From positions 1 to 64,000 of the forward strand of contig NZ_JAGHRC010000007.1 in the NCBI RefSeq assembly GCF_017743975.1: a DNA stretch of 64,000 nucleotides, in the 5' to 3' direction. Numbering within the stretch: the first letter of the stretch is position 1; every line of letters begins with the position of its first letter. Positions 26,097 to 35,179 of this stretch are shown here, one piece after another. The DNA comes from Ruegeria sp. R14_0 (GTDB lineage: Bacteria; Pseudomonadota; Alphaproteobacteria; Rhodobacterales; Rhodobacteraceae). Position numbers and translations under genes: made by a program. Under the pieces are notes generated by a model. It was given only the letters and a program-made list of their open reading frames with translations, was not told where the DNA came from and did not search any database.

Positions 26097-27095
26097 TTAG
26101 CCGGGAAACCCCGGCGCAGGTTTGATCACGCCACATTCAATCCCACGACGGGAATACTGGATCGCGTTCATGAATTTGCGGGTGGCCGGGTGTTCGGCCT
26201 CCAGCACCCCGAGGCTGACCAGAATGGCGGCAATTGCGCATTCGCTGGCGCGGGTCGTGCCGTCGGTAATTTTCAGTGCAACGCCCAGCTTTTTCTCAGG
26301 AATGATGGCGACGAACACCGCCTCGGCTCCGGTCTTGATCGCGGCGCGACCGTTCATTGCGCGCATCAGTTCGGTGCACGCGCGGCTTTCACCGGCGACC
26401 AGTTCAGGATGTTTGACCATGGCGGCGGTCAGTTGCTGGGCTGCATCGCTGGCCCGGTCTGATCGGTCGGCGGCTGAGGCAAACCACGCCATTGAGCGCG
26501 CAAGACCTGTCAAAGAGGTTGCAAAATTGGGCGCTGAACAGCCGTCGATGCCGTAGGCCGGGCTGGTCTCACCGGTTGTTTCTTCAATAGCGGACAAGCA
26601 GGCCTGTTGAACGGGATGATCAATCTCAAGGTATTCCGGCCCGGCCCCCATATGCTGGGCCACGGTCAGAAAACCGCAATGCTTGCCCGAACAGTTGTTG
26701 TGAATTTGACAGGGCGTGTCGTCGGCAAGGATCAGCCCGTCCCGCGCTGCCATGTCATCAGGTTCCTGCGGGCCGCACCGCAGATCGTGCTCTGCCAGCC
26801 CAAGGTGATCCAGCCACGCGGTGACGCGATCGGTGTGAATATGCGCACCGTTGTGTGAGGCGCAGGCCAACGCCAGATGTTCGCTGTTCAGGCCATACTT
26901 GGCAGCGGCACCAGATGTAATCAACGGCAGCCCCTGGATCATTTTTGCTGAAGACCGGGGATAAATCACTGCGTTCGGATCACCCCAGCTTTGAACGATT
27001 TGGCCGCTGTCATCACAGATCACCGCATGGCCAAGATGCAGGCTTTCCAGCAATGGGCCACGCCATAGTTCTGTCATTGGTACTGGCTGCGTCAT
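26097..27095 (-). CDS. Asparaginase II-type L-asparaginase
   Basis: 332 aa from the ATG at 27095 (TTCAGGAGGGGCCAG upstream); the frame extends to 27119 without a better site. It belongs to the asparaginase II (ReAV-like) family, not the E. coli AnsA/AnsB family: the SSAKMIQ motif near residue 45 and HNNCSGKHCGFL near 130, with CASHNGAH between, carry the catalytic Ser-Lys and Cys/Lys residues. It probably hydrolyses asparagine to aspartate and ammonia. Ends 3 bases from the convergent YCII gene. Confidence 0.88.
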   Translation of the reverse strand: MTQPVPMTELWRGPLLESLHLGHAVICDDSGQIVQSWGDPNAVIYPRSSAKMIQGLPLITSGAAAKYGLNSEHLALACASHNGAHIHTDRVTAWLDHLGLAEHDLRCGPQEPDDMAARDGLILADDTPCQIHNNCSGKHCGFLTVAQHMGAGPEYLEIDHPVQQACLSAIEETTGETSPAYGIDGCSAPNFATSLTGLARSMAWFASAADRSDRASDAAQQLTAAMVKHPELVAGESRACTELMRAMNGRAAIKTGAEAVFVAIIPEKKLGVALKITDGTTRASECAIAAILVSLGVLEAEHPATRKFMNAIQYSRRGIECGVIKPAPGFPG

Positions 27096-27273
27096 CTGGC
27101 CCCTCCTGAATATGCGCAAAATTCTGCCAATCGCCCTTTCGCCTGTGGCGAAACCTGCGTTAGTGTGTGTATGTCGACAATCATCGGAATACGCAACTTA
27201 CAGACGAACCGGCAGAGTTCGAACGCATCTCCGATGGGTATGAGGTATTAGGTCGAGCTAGGAGGCTGGACAG

Positions 27274-27807
27274 ATGGGATCAAAACTCGTCCGTATGATC
27301 GCGGGCCTGTGCGTGGCAGGGATGGCCACAACCGCAATCGCTCAGCAGGCGACAAGCACAAATCGCGTGGCGGCGAAAACGGATTGGAGCGTTTTCGTCG
27401 AAGACGATCCCACCGAATGCTGGAGCGTGTCTGCCCCCAAAGAAACCGTAAACACGCGCGGTGGTCGCGTGGTTTCGGTGCGCCGCAGTGATATCCTGTT
27501 GTTCGTGTTCTACCGCCCGAATGCCGAGGTCAAAGGTCAGGTGACCTTTACCGGCGGCTATCCTTTCGCCTCTGGGTCGACCGTCAATCTTGAGATCGAC
27601 GGAACCCAGTTCGAGTTGATCACCGAAGGGGAATGGGCCTGGCCAGCAACTGAAGGCGAAGACCTGAAGGTTGTTGCAGCCATGAAACGCGGGACCGAGG
27701 CTGTTTTGACCGCGCGATCCGAGCGTGGCACGCAGACCAAGGACACGTTCTCTTTGCTGGGCTTCACGGCCGCGATTGAAGACGCGGAAAAACGCTGCAC
27801 CAATTAA
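27274..27807 (+). CDS. Invasion-associated locus B (IalB) family protein
   Basis: 177 aa with a signal peptide (about 1-23, ending TAIAQ). Body: DWSVFVEDDPTECWSVSAPKET, then FYRPNAEVKGQVTFTGGYPF and FSLLGFTAAIEDAEKRC. The two Cys (near 49 and 175) are probably bridged in the periplasm. The family is widespread in alphaproteobacteria; the name comes from Bartonella but free-living members have an unknown envelope role. AGGAGG precedes the ATG. Confidence 0.82.
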   Translation: MGSKLVRMIAGLCVAGMATTAIAQQATSTNRVAAKTDWSVFVEDDPTECWSVSAPKETVNTRGGRVVSVRRSDILLFVFYRPNAEVKGQVTFTGGYPFASGSTVNLEIDGTQFELITEGEWAWPATEGEDLKVVAAMKRGTEAVLTARSERGTQTKDTFSLLGFTAAIEDAEKRCTN

Positions 27808-27889
27808 TCCCAACGGAACTCAAGCCATCTTGTGCGATCCTGTGTTAGCCTCGCGCTTATTCTGATCGTTTTGATTCATGAGGTCCGCC

Positions 27890-28267
27890 ATGCGTTTCGC
27901 CGTTCTTCTTTGTTTTGCCCCGCTTGCGGCATTTGCCGATCCCACGCTGGAATGCTCGGACGCGGGCTCGCAGGTTGAGATCGGCGCTTGCGTGTCCAAA
28001 ATGGAAGACCGCGTAAACCAAGCGGTGGCAGAAAGTTACTCATTTGCTCTGGCCGCAGTGCAAGAGCTGGATGAGGTAACCGGGCGCGTTGTTGCGCAGC
28101 CTGCCCTGGAAGCCGCACAAGCCGCGTGGGAGGCTTATCGCGATACGCAATGCGAGGCAGTCGGCGCCTGGTTCGGCGGCGGATCAGGCACGGGTATTGG
28201 AATTACGTCCTGTCGGGTGGATCTGGGGCGCGCGCGTGTCGACGAATTGCTGCGTATGGCAGATTAA
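27890..28267 (+). CDS. Secreted LprI-like (DUF1311) protein
   Basis: 125 aa from ATG 27890, which has GAGG 7 bases upstream; ATG 27878 is an alternative. Signal peptide about 1-16 (APLAAFA). The body has the DUF1311/LprI pattern with paired Cys: LECSDAGSQVEIGACVSKMEDRVN, then AQAAWEAYRDTQCEAVG and TSCRVDLGRARVDEL. Four Cys probably form two disulfides. Relatives inhibit lysozyme; here this is a family name only. Confidence 0.8.
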   Translation: MRFAVLLCFAPLAAFADPTLECSDAGSQVEIGACVSKMEDRVNQAVAESYSFALAAVQELDEVTGRVVAQPALEAAQAAWEAYRDTQCEAVGAWFGGGSGTGIGITSCRVDLGRARVDELLRMAD

Positions 28268-28346
28268 GCGTCACGATTTCTTTTGATCTTTGCGCGCGAT
28301 CCTATATAGAGGCGCATCCCAAGCCAGAATCCGTTGAGACAAGCCC

Positions 28347-29534
28347 ATGTCGCCCAAAGCGCCGATCACTCAAGACGTCATGACCATCCCCCGCAAATTG
28401 CCGGAGGGGAAGGTGAACCTTGTGGGTCTGACCCGTGATCAGCTGCGCGAAGCACTGATCGAACACGGCACGCCGGAAAAACAGGCCAAGATGCGAACCG
28501 GGCAGATCTGGCAATGGATCTACCAATGGGGCGTGCGCGACTTTGCCGAGATGACCAATCTGGCCAAAGCCTATCGTGCCCAGCTGGCGGAAACGTTTGT
28601 CATCGAAATCCCCGAGGTTGTGACGCGTCAGGTGTCCGAGGATGGCACGCGCAAGTATTTGTGCCGTATTGCCGGCGGGCATGAGGTCGAGGTCGTCTAT
28701 ATCCCTGAAGAAGATCGCGGCACGCTGTGTATCTCGTCTCAGGTCGGCTGCACGCTGACCTGTTCCTTCTGCCACACGGGCACGCAGAAACTAGTGCGCA
28801 ACCTGACGGCCGCTGAAATTGTCGGTCAGGTGATGATGGCCCGCGACGATATTGAGGAATGGCCCGTCCCAGGCGCGCCAAAGGATGAAACCCGCCTGCT
28901 GTCGAACATCGTTCTGATGGGAATGGGCGAGCCGCTCTACAATTTTGAAAACGTCCGCGATGCGATGAAGATCGCAATGGACCCCGAGGGGATTTCTCTG
29001 TCACGCCGCCGGATCACTCTGTCAACCTCGGGCGTCGTGCCTGAAATCGCGCGCACGGCCGAGGAAATCGGTTGTCTGCTGGCGATTTCCTTCCACGCCA
29101 CAACGGATGAAACCCGCGACGTGCTGGTGCCGATCAACAAGCGCTGGAACATCGAAGAGCTGCTGCAAGCGTTGGCCAGCTACCCCAAGGCCTCGAACTC
29201 CGAGCGGATCACGTTTGAATACGTCATGCTGGACGGTGTGAATGACAGCGATGAGGATGCGCACCGTCTGATCGCGCATATCAAGCGCCATAACATCCCC
29301 GCAAAGATCAACCTGATCCCGTTCAATGAATGGCCCGGAGCGCCCTACAAGCGCAGTTCGAACAACCGCATCCGGGCCTTTGCCAATATCATTTATCAGG
29401 CCGGATATGCTTCCCCCATCCGCAAAACACGGGGCGAGGACATCATGGCCGCATGTGGCCAGCTGAAGTCGGCCACCGAGCGGGCGCGTAAATCACGCAA
29501 GCAGATCGCAGCCGAAGCAGGCCTGCAAAACTAA
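28347..29534 (+). CDS. rlmN: 23S rRNA (A2503-C2) / tRNA (A37-C2) methyltransferase
   Basis: 395 aa radical-SAM enzyme. The cluster motif C135-x3-C139-x2-C142 is in [26 protein letters not shown] and [16 protein letters not shown] are further signatures, and the methyl-carrying Cys lies in IMAACGQL near the C-terminus. It methylates A2503 of 23S rRNA and A37 of some tRNAs. A hairpin follows at 29558. Confidence 0.96.
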   Translation: MSPKAPITQDVMTIPRKLPEGKVNLVGLTRDQLREALIEHGTPEKQAKMRTGQIWQWIYQWGVRDFAEMTNLAKAYRAQLAETFVIEIPEVVTRQVSEDGTRKYLCRIAGGHEVEVVYIPEEDRGTLCISSQVGCTLTCSFCHTGTQKLVRNLTAAEIVGQVMMARDDIEEWPVPGAPKDETRLLSNIVLMGMGEPLYNFENVRDAMKIAMDPEGISLSRRRITLSTSGVVPEIARTAEEIGCLLAISFHATTDETRDVLVPINKRWNIEELLQALASYPKASNSERITFEYVMLDGVNDSDEDAHRLIAHIKRHNIPAKINLIPFNEWPGAPYKRSSNNRIRAFANIIYQAGYASPIRKTRGEDIMAACGQLKSATERARKSRKQIAAEAGLQN

Positions 29535-29557
29535 TCCGCCCAAGATTTGTGCAATGC

Positions 29558-29584
29558 GCGGACAGAAATTAATATTCTGTCCGC
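29558..29584 (+). terminator. Hairpin terminator after rlmN
   Basis: Perfect 10-bp stem GCGGACAGAA / TTCTGTCCGC with a 7-base AT loop, 24 bases after the rlmN stop. The tail that follows is only moderately T-rich. Confidence 0.65.
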
Positions 29585-29767
29585 TGTCATTTGTATGCGA
29601 GATTTGATATGTTTTAGGGGCTGAAATCGGGTGTTGTTGCCTCACGTCTGCGCACAAAGCGGTGAGGTCCACCAGCCGATTGTGGCGCGTTTGTTCATGG
29701 CCGCTACTTTTGAGTTACCTTTTTCGCGGCGTTCAGGCGAACCTTATAAACCAGGTGGGCCAAGTAA

Positions 29768-30394
29768 ATGTTTTACCAATTTAAAAAGTCGTTTTCGACA
29801 TCTCTTGTGGCCGTGTTCCTTGCGGGTATTGTCGCGCATGGGGTAGGGGCGCAATCCAGTGGTGAGGATGCGCACCTCGCCATCGAAAACCCTGCAGAAT
29901 TGTCCAAGGAAGATGCCCTGCGCATCTATGAGTCCCTGCAGCGGCGGATGGAGCGTGGCTATGCTGCCGCGCAATTGGATCAGCTGATCAACTATCAGGC
30001 GTGGCCGCTGTTTAACGATGCTCCGTACATCTCGGCGACGCACGGTCAGCGCTATGTGAACAGCTATGCAAATCGCATGGCGCACAACTATGGCACTCTG
30101 GCCGAAGGTGAAAAACTGCCGATGGGCTCGGTGCTGGCCAAAGACAGTGTCACCGTGACAGATGAGGGCAATATTCATCCCGGTGCATTGTTCGTGATGG
30201 AAAAACTCGCCGAAGGTGCCAACCCGGATACAGCGGATTGGCGTTATATCATGGTGATGCCAGATGGGTCGCTGTTCGGTGACACGATGGGCGCACGTGC
30301 CGCTGCGGTTGCCTATTGCCATGCTTGCCACGAAGCGGTGGCCGACCGGGATTACACGTTCTTCGTGCCCGAGGATTACGCAGTCGGAAACTGA
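29768..30394 (+). CDS. Cytochrome P460-family secreted c-type haem protein
   Basis: 208 aa. Signal peptide about 1-28 (FLAGIVAHGVGAQ). A single CxxCH (C184-H188, YCHACH) lies near the C-terminus, the position typical of the cytochrome P460 / cytochrome c'-beta family, after a beta-rich body with HGQRYVNSYANRMAHNYG and WRYIMVMPDGS. P460 proteins oxidise hydroxylamine or bind NO; the crosslinking residue cannot be assigned here, so a c'-beta-like NO-binding role is also possible. It stands alone after a 233-base gap with no nitrogen-cycle neighbours. Confidence 0.75.
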   Translation: MFYQFKKSFSTSLVAVFLAGIVAHGVGAQSSGEDAHLAIENPAELSKEDALRIYESLQRRMERGYAAAQLDQLINYQAWPLFNDAPYISATHGQRYVNSYANRMAHNYGTLAEGEKLPMGSVLAKDSVTVTDEGNIHPGALFVMEKLAEGANPDTADWRYIMVMPDGSLFGDTMGARAAAVAYCHACHEAVADRDYTFFVPEDYAVGN

Positions 30395-30401
30395 GCGCCG
30401 A

Positions 30402-30746
30402 TCACCTGCGGCCAAACCGGGCGGTGCCGATAACCTCAATCAAGGTTTGGCGCACCGGTTCGGGCTGCGCCTCGACCGCGCTCAGCACCTCGCGCAGTTC
30501 CGCGCGCAGGCCGTGCATCTGGTCGATCAGAGAGATCATCATCGACAGCGCATCGGGTTCCATTTCGTATTGATCATGCAGCTCGCAGGCCAACTCCAAC
30601 CGCGCAACATCCAGACTGTGATACACAAGCCCCTGATCTGTTTGTTCGGGGATGACGATCTCAGCGGCCAGATATTCGGTCAGGCGAGACGATGTCAGAC
30701 GGGTGACAGTTGAGATCAGCTGTTCTTCGGTCAGGGTGCGGGTCAT
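30402..30746 (-). CDS. CbpM-like chaperone modulator
   Basis: 114 aa, MerR-like helical fold of the CbpM family: LTEEQLISTVTRLTSSRLTEYLAAEIVIPEQ followed by DVARLELACELHDQYEMEPDALSMMISLIDQMHGLR. CbpM binds and inhibits the J domain of CbpA. The gene overlaps the CbpA-like J-protein gene by four bases (ATGA), the usual pairing. Confidence 0.84.
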   Translation of the reverse strand: MTRTLTEEQLISTVTRLTSSRLTEYLAAEIVIPEQTDQGLVYHSLDVARLELACELHDQYEMEPDALSMMISLIDQMHGLRAELREVLSAVEAQPEPVRQTLIEVIGTARFGRR

Positions 30747-31660
30747 GACGGCATTCCTTTCCGTGGATCATAGCTGTGGGTTTCGCGCCATGTCTCCATG
30801 AATTTCTTCAATTCATCATCGATCTGGTCAGGCATCGCGATCGTCAGTTCGATCAATTGGTCTCCGCGATCGGACGAACCGCGCTTTTTGACCCCCTTGC
30901 CACGCAGGCGCAGGGTCTTGCCACTGCTGGTACCGGCCGGAACGCTGACATTGACGCCTCCATCAATGGTGGGTGCCGGCACTTTACCGCCCAGAACAGC
31001 CTCGTCGATGGTGATCGGCAGAGTGATGTGGATGTCGTCGCCCTGACGGTCGAAGACAGGGTGCTTGGCGACCGAGACCGTGACCAGAGCATCGCCCGGA
31101 GGTCCCTCGCCAAAACCCGGATCCCCCTTGCCGCGCAGGCGGATCGTTTGCCCGTCAGTGATGCCCGCCGGGATCTTAACTTCGATCCGGTCACCATCGG
31201 GCAGGGTCAGTTTTTGACTCGCACCGAATACCGCATCCAGAAAGCTGATCTGCAGACTGTAGTTGCGGTTGTGTCCCGGCGCATGAAATTCGTGGGTGCG
31301 CTGACCGTATCCCCCGCGACCCCGCATGAATTCGGCGAAGATGTCCGACATATCGTCCGGGTCCGCAGTGCGTCCACGATAGGGGTTTCCTGCGGCCTCG
31401 GCATAGTCACGATAATACTGTTGTTGCGGGCGTTCCTGACCCGAGGCATCAATCTCACCCCTGTCGTACTGCCCCCGCTTTTCCGGGTCTTTTAGCAGAT
31501 CATAGGCTGCGGCAGCGGCCTTGAATTTGGCCTCGGCTTCGGCATCGCCCGGTTTCAGGTCGGGGTGGCATTCCTTGGCGATGCGCCGATAGGCCTTTTT
31601 GATCTCGGCATCGGTGGCGTCTTTGGTAACACCAAGGACGGAATAGGGATCGTCGCTCAT
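30743..31660 (-). CDS. CbpA-like DnaJ-family co-chaperone
   Basis: 305 aa from ATG 31660 (GAGAGGTGAG upstream); an extension to 31702 is unsupported. J domain at residues 4-70 with HPD at 32-34, then a G-rich linker and two beta-domains (DnaJ C-terminal), no zinc-finger region. This is the CbpA form. It activates DnaK-type ATPase and may bind DNA. CbpM follows in the same operon. Confidence 0.92.
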   Translation of the reverse strand: MSDDPYSVLGVTKDATDAEIKKAYRRIAKECHPDLKPGDAEAEAKFKAAAAAYDLLKDPEKRGQYDRGEIDASGQERPQQQYYRDYAEAAGNPYRGRTADPDDMSDIFAEFMRGRGGYGQRTHEFHAPGHNRNYSLQISFLDAVFGASQKLTLPDGDRIEVKIPAGITDGQTIRLRGKGDPGFGEGPPGDALVTVSVAKHPVFDRQGDDIHITLPITIDEAVLGGKVPAPTIDGGVNVSVPAGTSSGKTLRLRGKGVKKRGSSDRGDQLIELTIAMPDQIDDELKKFMETWRETHSYDPRKGMPS

Positions 31661-31807
31661 CTCACCTCTCGCGGGTCGGGCTGAACAGGATGGTTTTATC
31701 ATGCGTTTTCAAAGGGCCAAAAGGAAGAGGCTTTTGAAACCGCTCGCAAATTCCTGCGGGTCTGTTAACATATGCATGTTTTCAAGTGAACGCTGACGGA
31801 GATCCCC

Positions 31808-32191
31808 ATGACACGCAGACTCAAGTCCATTCTGGCCCTGTTGGCCGGTAATGCCATCGGGTTGTTGCTTGCCGCGATATTGTTGCCGGAATTTGCGATC
31901 CGACCGATCTCGTTCATCGTGGTGGTGATCGTCTTTACGCTGGTCCAGTGGATTGCCGAACCGTTGATCCTGAAGCTGGGCGAGAAACGCGCCCCGGCGA
32001 TTAAGGGCGGGATTGCCCTGATCGTGACTTTCGTTGGCCTTCTGGTCACCGATCTGGTCACCAACGGGCTGACGGTTGGCGGAATTTCCAACCTGCTGGC
32101 GGCGACGCTTCTGGTCTGGCTGGGCGCATTGATCGCCAGCGTGGTGCTGCCGATCTATGTGTTCAAGGAATTGCGCGAGCCCAAGAAGTAA
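31808..32191 (+). CDS. Small four-helix membrane protein, mycobacterial-type holin-like family
   Basis: 127 aa, four hydrophobic helices (about 8-27, 33-50, 68-88, 94-117) with a basic C-terminus ELREPKK. The pattern LLLAAILLPEFAI...VVIVFTLVQWIAEPLILKL and AIKGGIALIVTFVGLLVTDLV fits the 4-TM phage-holin-like (superfamily IV) group. No prophage genes surround it, so it is probably a chromosomal membrane protein of unknown job. Its stop abuts the convergent PLP-enzyme stop. Confidence 0.6.
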   Translation: MTRRLKSILALLAGNAIGLLLAAILLPEFAIRPISFIVVVIVFTLVQWIAEPLILKLGEKRAPAIKGGIALIVTFVGLLVTDLVTNGLTVGGISNLLAATLLVWLGALIASVVLPIYVFKELREPKK

Positions 32192-33292
32192 TTACAGCGC
32201 GTTCAGGTTGGTTTCGAAGGCCTGCCACAGTTCTTCGACCGGTTCGCATCCAACCGAGAGCCTCACGAAACCCGGATCAACGTCGTCACCCCAGCGGGCG
32301 CGGCGTTCGGCCGAGCTGTGGACGCCACCAAAAGACGTGGCAGGTCGCAGCAGAGGGCAGGCGTTGATAAAGCTCTCGGCTTTTTCTTCAGAATCTAACG
32401 TGATCGACAGCAGGAACCCGAACCGGGTCGTCTGTGCTTTGGCCAGCGCGTGCGACGGGTCGCCCGGCAGGCCGGGATAGCGGATGGCTTTAACCGCCGG
32501 GTGATCGACCAGCCGTTCCGCCAGAACCTGCGCTGATGAGCACATACGATCGAACCGTACATCCAGCGTTTCCAGCCCACGATGCAGCAGCCATGCCTCA
32601 TGCGGGCCGGGGATCGCACCGGATACGCGTCGCCACTCTTCCACCCGTTCCATGATTTTCTCGTCATGGCTGGCGACATGCCCCATCAGCAGGTCCGAAT
32701 GCCCGCCCATCGCCTTGGTGTCCGAGGCAACCACAACGTCGATACCCATATCCAGTGGGCGTTGGCCTAGCGGGGTCATGGTCGTGTTGTCGGCGATGGT
32801 GATCCCTCCGGCCGCGCGTACGGCAGAGGCGATGGCAGGCAGGTTCATCATGTCCAGCCCGGGGTTCGAAGGACTTTCCAGAAAGACCACATCGAACCCT
32901 TCGAAACCGCCCTGATCAAACGCGGTCGTTGGGCGTTCGGTGACCAAGACGCCGAGGTTCGACAGGAACCGGTCGGCCAGCAGCCGCGTGACATAGTAGC
33001 CGTCCGCCGGGATCAGGACGCGGGACCCTGCTTTGACCGTCGCAAACAACGCGGCCGAGATTGCACCCATGCCCGACGGAAAAGTCAGGCAAGGCGCGTT
33101 TTCCAGATGGGCCAGCACGTGTTCCAGATGCACCCATGTCGGGTTGTCGACTCGGCCGTAGGTTGGGTGGCCATCCGGCGCGCCCGGCAGGTGATACATG
33201 CTGCTTTGCGTCAGCGGCAGAGCCACGGATTCACCCTTGGACAATGCATTGCCGCGCAGGTGCAGCATCTGACCGGTCTTGGGCTTCGTCAT
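32192..33292 (-). CDS. Cystathionine beta/gamma-lyase family PLP enzyme
   Basis: 366 aa, Cys/Met metabolism PLP family (fold type I). The PLP lysine is K193 in ASDTKAMGGHSD; YGRVDNPTWVHLE and FPSGMGAISA are further motifs. Cystathionine beta-lyase (MetC-like), gamma-lyase or a related desulfhydrase activity cannot be separated by eye. It lies 3 bases downstream of the LOG-family gene and is probably cotranscribed with it. Confidence 0.87.
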   Translation of the reverse strand: MTKPKTGQMLHLRGNALSKGESVALPLTQSSMYHLPGAPDGHPTYGRVDNPTWVHLEHVLAHLENAPCLTFPSGMGAISAALFATVKAGSRVLIPADGYYVTRLLADRFLSNLGVLVTERPTTAFDQGGFEGFDVVFLESPSNPGLDMMNLPAIASAVRAAGGITIADNTTMTPLGQRPLDMGIDVVVASDTKAMGGHSDLLMGHVASHDEKIMERVEEWRRVSGAIPGPHEAWLLHRGLETLDVRFDRMCSSAQVLAERLVDHPAVKAIRYPGLPGDPSHALAKAQTTRFGFLLSITLDSEEKAESFINACPLLRPATSFGGVHSSAERRARWGDDVDPGFVRLSVGCEPVEELWQAFETNLNAL

Positions 33293-33295
33293 GCC

Positions 33296-34138
33296 TCAGC
33301 GTCCTGGAATTTCGTCGCGGGCAGGGGCGGGTTCCCAGTTCTCAATGATGTCGACCGCCTCTTGCGCGGTGTCGACAAAGCGGAACAGGTCCAGATCCTC
33401 GTCCGAGATCGTGCCTGCATCCGCCAGTGCCGCCCAATTGATGACCTTTTCCCAGAATTCCCGGCCGAACAGCAGGAAGGGCACACGCTCCATCCGACCG
33501 GTTTGGATAAGGGTCAGGGATTCGAACAGCTCGTCCATCGTGCCAAAGCCGCCGGGGAAGATGGTGATGGCACGGGCGCGCATCAGGAAGTGCATCTTGC
33601 GGATGGCGAAGTAGTGGAAGTTAAAGCTGAGATCAGGCGTGACGTAAAGGTTGGGTGCCTGCTCGTGCGGCAGCACGATGTTCAACCCGATGGAACAGCC
33701 ACCTGCATCTTGCGCGCCCCGGTTCCCGGCCTCCATCACGCCGGGACCGCCACCGGTAACGATCACGTTTTCGCGGCAACCGGTTTCGTTGGATTTCTCG
33801 GTCATCAGCCGCGCAAACTCGCGGGCTTCGTCGTAATACTCGGACAGATTGGCCAGCGTTTCCGTGCGGGCGGTGTGTTTCTTGGACGGTTCAGGGATCC
33901 GTGCGCCGCCGAACATGACGATGGTCGAAGTGATTTCACGCTCGGACATGATCATTTCAGGTTTCAGCAATTCCAGCTGCAGGCGCACGGGGCGCAGTTC
34001 GTCCCGACACAGAAAATCGTCATCTGCAAAGGCAAGGCGATAAGCGGATGAGCGCGTCTGCGGCGTGTCCGGCACCTCGCTCGCGGTCGAGCGGTCGGTC
34101 TGTGCGTCGCGGAATGGGCTCAGGCGGTCTTCTCTCAT
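33296..34138 (-). CDS. LOG-family protein (cytokinin riboside 5'-monophosphate phosphoribohydrolase type)
   Basis: 280 aa. Rossmann fold with GGGPGVMEAGNRGA (129-142) and the family motif PGGFGTMDE (195-203). LOG proteins cleave nucleoside monophosphates to base and ribose phosphate. A 60-residue N-terminal extension makes it longer than plant LOG; this is common in proteobacterial TIGR00730-type members. The cytokinin name is a family label only. Confidence 0.87.
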   Translation of the reverse strand: MREDRLSPFRDAQTDRSTASEVPDTPQTRSSAYRLAFADDDFLCRDELRPVRLQLELLKPEMIMSEREITSTIVMFGGARIPEPSKKHTARTETLANLSEYYDEAREFARLMTEKSNETGCRENVIVTGGGPGVMEAGNRGAQDAGGCSIGLNIVLPHEQAPNLYVTPDLSFNFHYFAIRKMHFLMRARAITIFPGGFGTMDELFESLTLIQTGRMERVPFLLFGREFWEKVINWAALADAGTISDEDLDLFRFVDTAQEAVDIIENWEPAPARDEIPGR

Positions 34139-34217
34139 CGGTGATGGTTCCCTGCTTGCGTGTTCCTAAAACAGCTATAGGGTTCGCGGGCAGAGTGCCA
34201 GTCACGGAAGTACAAGA

Positions 34218-35135
34218 ATGAATTGGAAGAACGAAATTTCCGCAGCCGCCGAACGGATCGATGGATATGCGCAGGTTACACCCGTGATGGAGTGCCGTGT
34301 GCCCGGGTTGGATGACCCGATTGAGATGAAGCTGGAGCACATGCAGCACACCGGCAGCTTCAAGGCGCGCGGGGCGTTCAACACTTTGCTGAGTCATAAA
34401 GTGCCCGAGGCGGGCGTTGTGGCTGCATCAGGCGGCAACCACGGCGCAGCGGCGGCTTATGCGGCACAAACGCTGGGCCATCCGGCCAAGATCTTTGTGC
34501 CCGAGCTTGCGGGACCCTCCAAGATCGCCCTGATCGAACAGACCGGCGCGGACCTGACGGTGGTGCAGGGCGAATACGCCAACGCCCTGAATGCCGCGCA
34601 GGAACACGAGGCAGCAAGCGGTGCAATGCAAATCCATGCCTATGATGCCGCCGCAACCGTTGCAGGGCAGGGGACGTGTTTCCGGGAATGGGACGCGCAA
34701 GGATTGCAGGCTGACACTGTTCTGGTCGCTGTCGGCGGTGGTGGTCTGATCGCGGGGGCTCTTGCCTGGTTTGACGGCGCAAGAAAGGTCGTCGCGGTCG
34801 AGCCCGAAACCTCTTGCGCGCTGAATGCGGCGTTGCAAGCGGGCGAGCCTGTGGACGTCTCGGTGTCAGGGATTGCAGCCAATGCGCTGGGCGCCCGGAG
34901 GATCGGCAGCATCTGTTTCGGTCTGGCGCAAGGCATGACCTCGGTGCTGGTGTCGGACGATGCAATTGCAGAGGCGCAGCAGCTATTGTGGCGCAGCCAT
35001 CGCATTCTGGTTGAGCCCGCAGGCGCGACCGCATTGGCCGCTTTGACCTCGGGCGCTTACAGGCCGCAGCCGGGTGAACGCGTGGCGGTTCTGGTTTGCG
35101 GTGGAAATATCTCTCCTGATCCGTTTTTGGAGTGA
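34218..35135 (+). CDS. Threonine/serine dehydratase
   Basis: 305 aa, fold-type II PLP enzyme. The lysine is K49 in HTGSFKARGA; ASGGNHGAAAAYAA binds substrate, and VGGGGLIAG the PLP phosphate. The short length with no ACT domain suggests a catabolic serine/threonine dehydratase rather than the feedback-regulated IlvA. A GntR regulator follows 44 bases later on the same strand. Confidence 0.88.
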   Translation: MNWKNEISAAAERIDGYAQVTPVMECRVPGLDDPIEMKLEHMQHTGSFKARGAFNTLLSHKVPEAGVVAASGGNHGAAAAYAAQTLGHPAKIFVPELAGPSKIALIEQTGADLTVVQGEYANALNAAQEHEAASGAMQIHAYDAAATVAGQGTCFREWDAQGLQADTVLVAVGGGGLIAGALAWFDGARKVVAVEPETSCALNAALQAGEPVDVSVSGIAANALGARRIGSICFGLAQGMTSVLVSDDAIAEAQQLLWRSHRILVEPAGATALAALTSGAYRPQPGERVAVLVCGGNISPDPFLE

Positions 35136-35166
35136 ATTATCGGCTTGTGGAAGCAGGTTAAGAATT

Positions 35167-35176
35167 TTATCGATAA
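35167..35176. promoter_or_regulatory. Palindrome before the FCD regulator
   Basis: TTATCGATAA, a perfect 10-bp palindrome ending 3 bases before the GntR start codon. A related ATTATCG half lies at 35136-35142. It could be an autoregulatory operator for the GntR/FCD protein. AT-rich palindromes of this size arise by chance, so support is modest. Confidence 0.4.
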
Positions 35177-35179
35177 TCT

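Noticed and set aside
31808..32191. Prophage remnant suggested by the holin-like protein
   Set aside because: No other phage gene, integrase or attachment-like repeat is nearby; the family also occurs as ordinary chromosomal membrane proteins.
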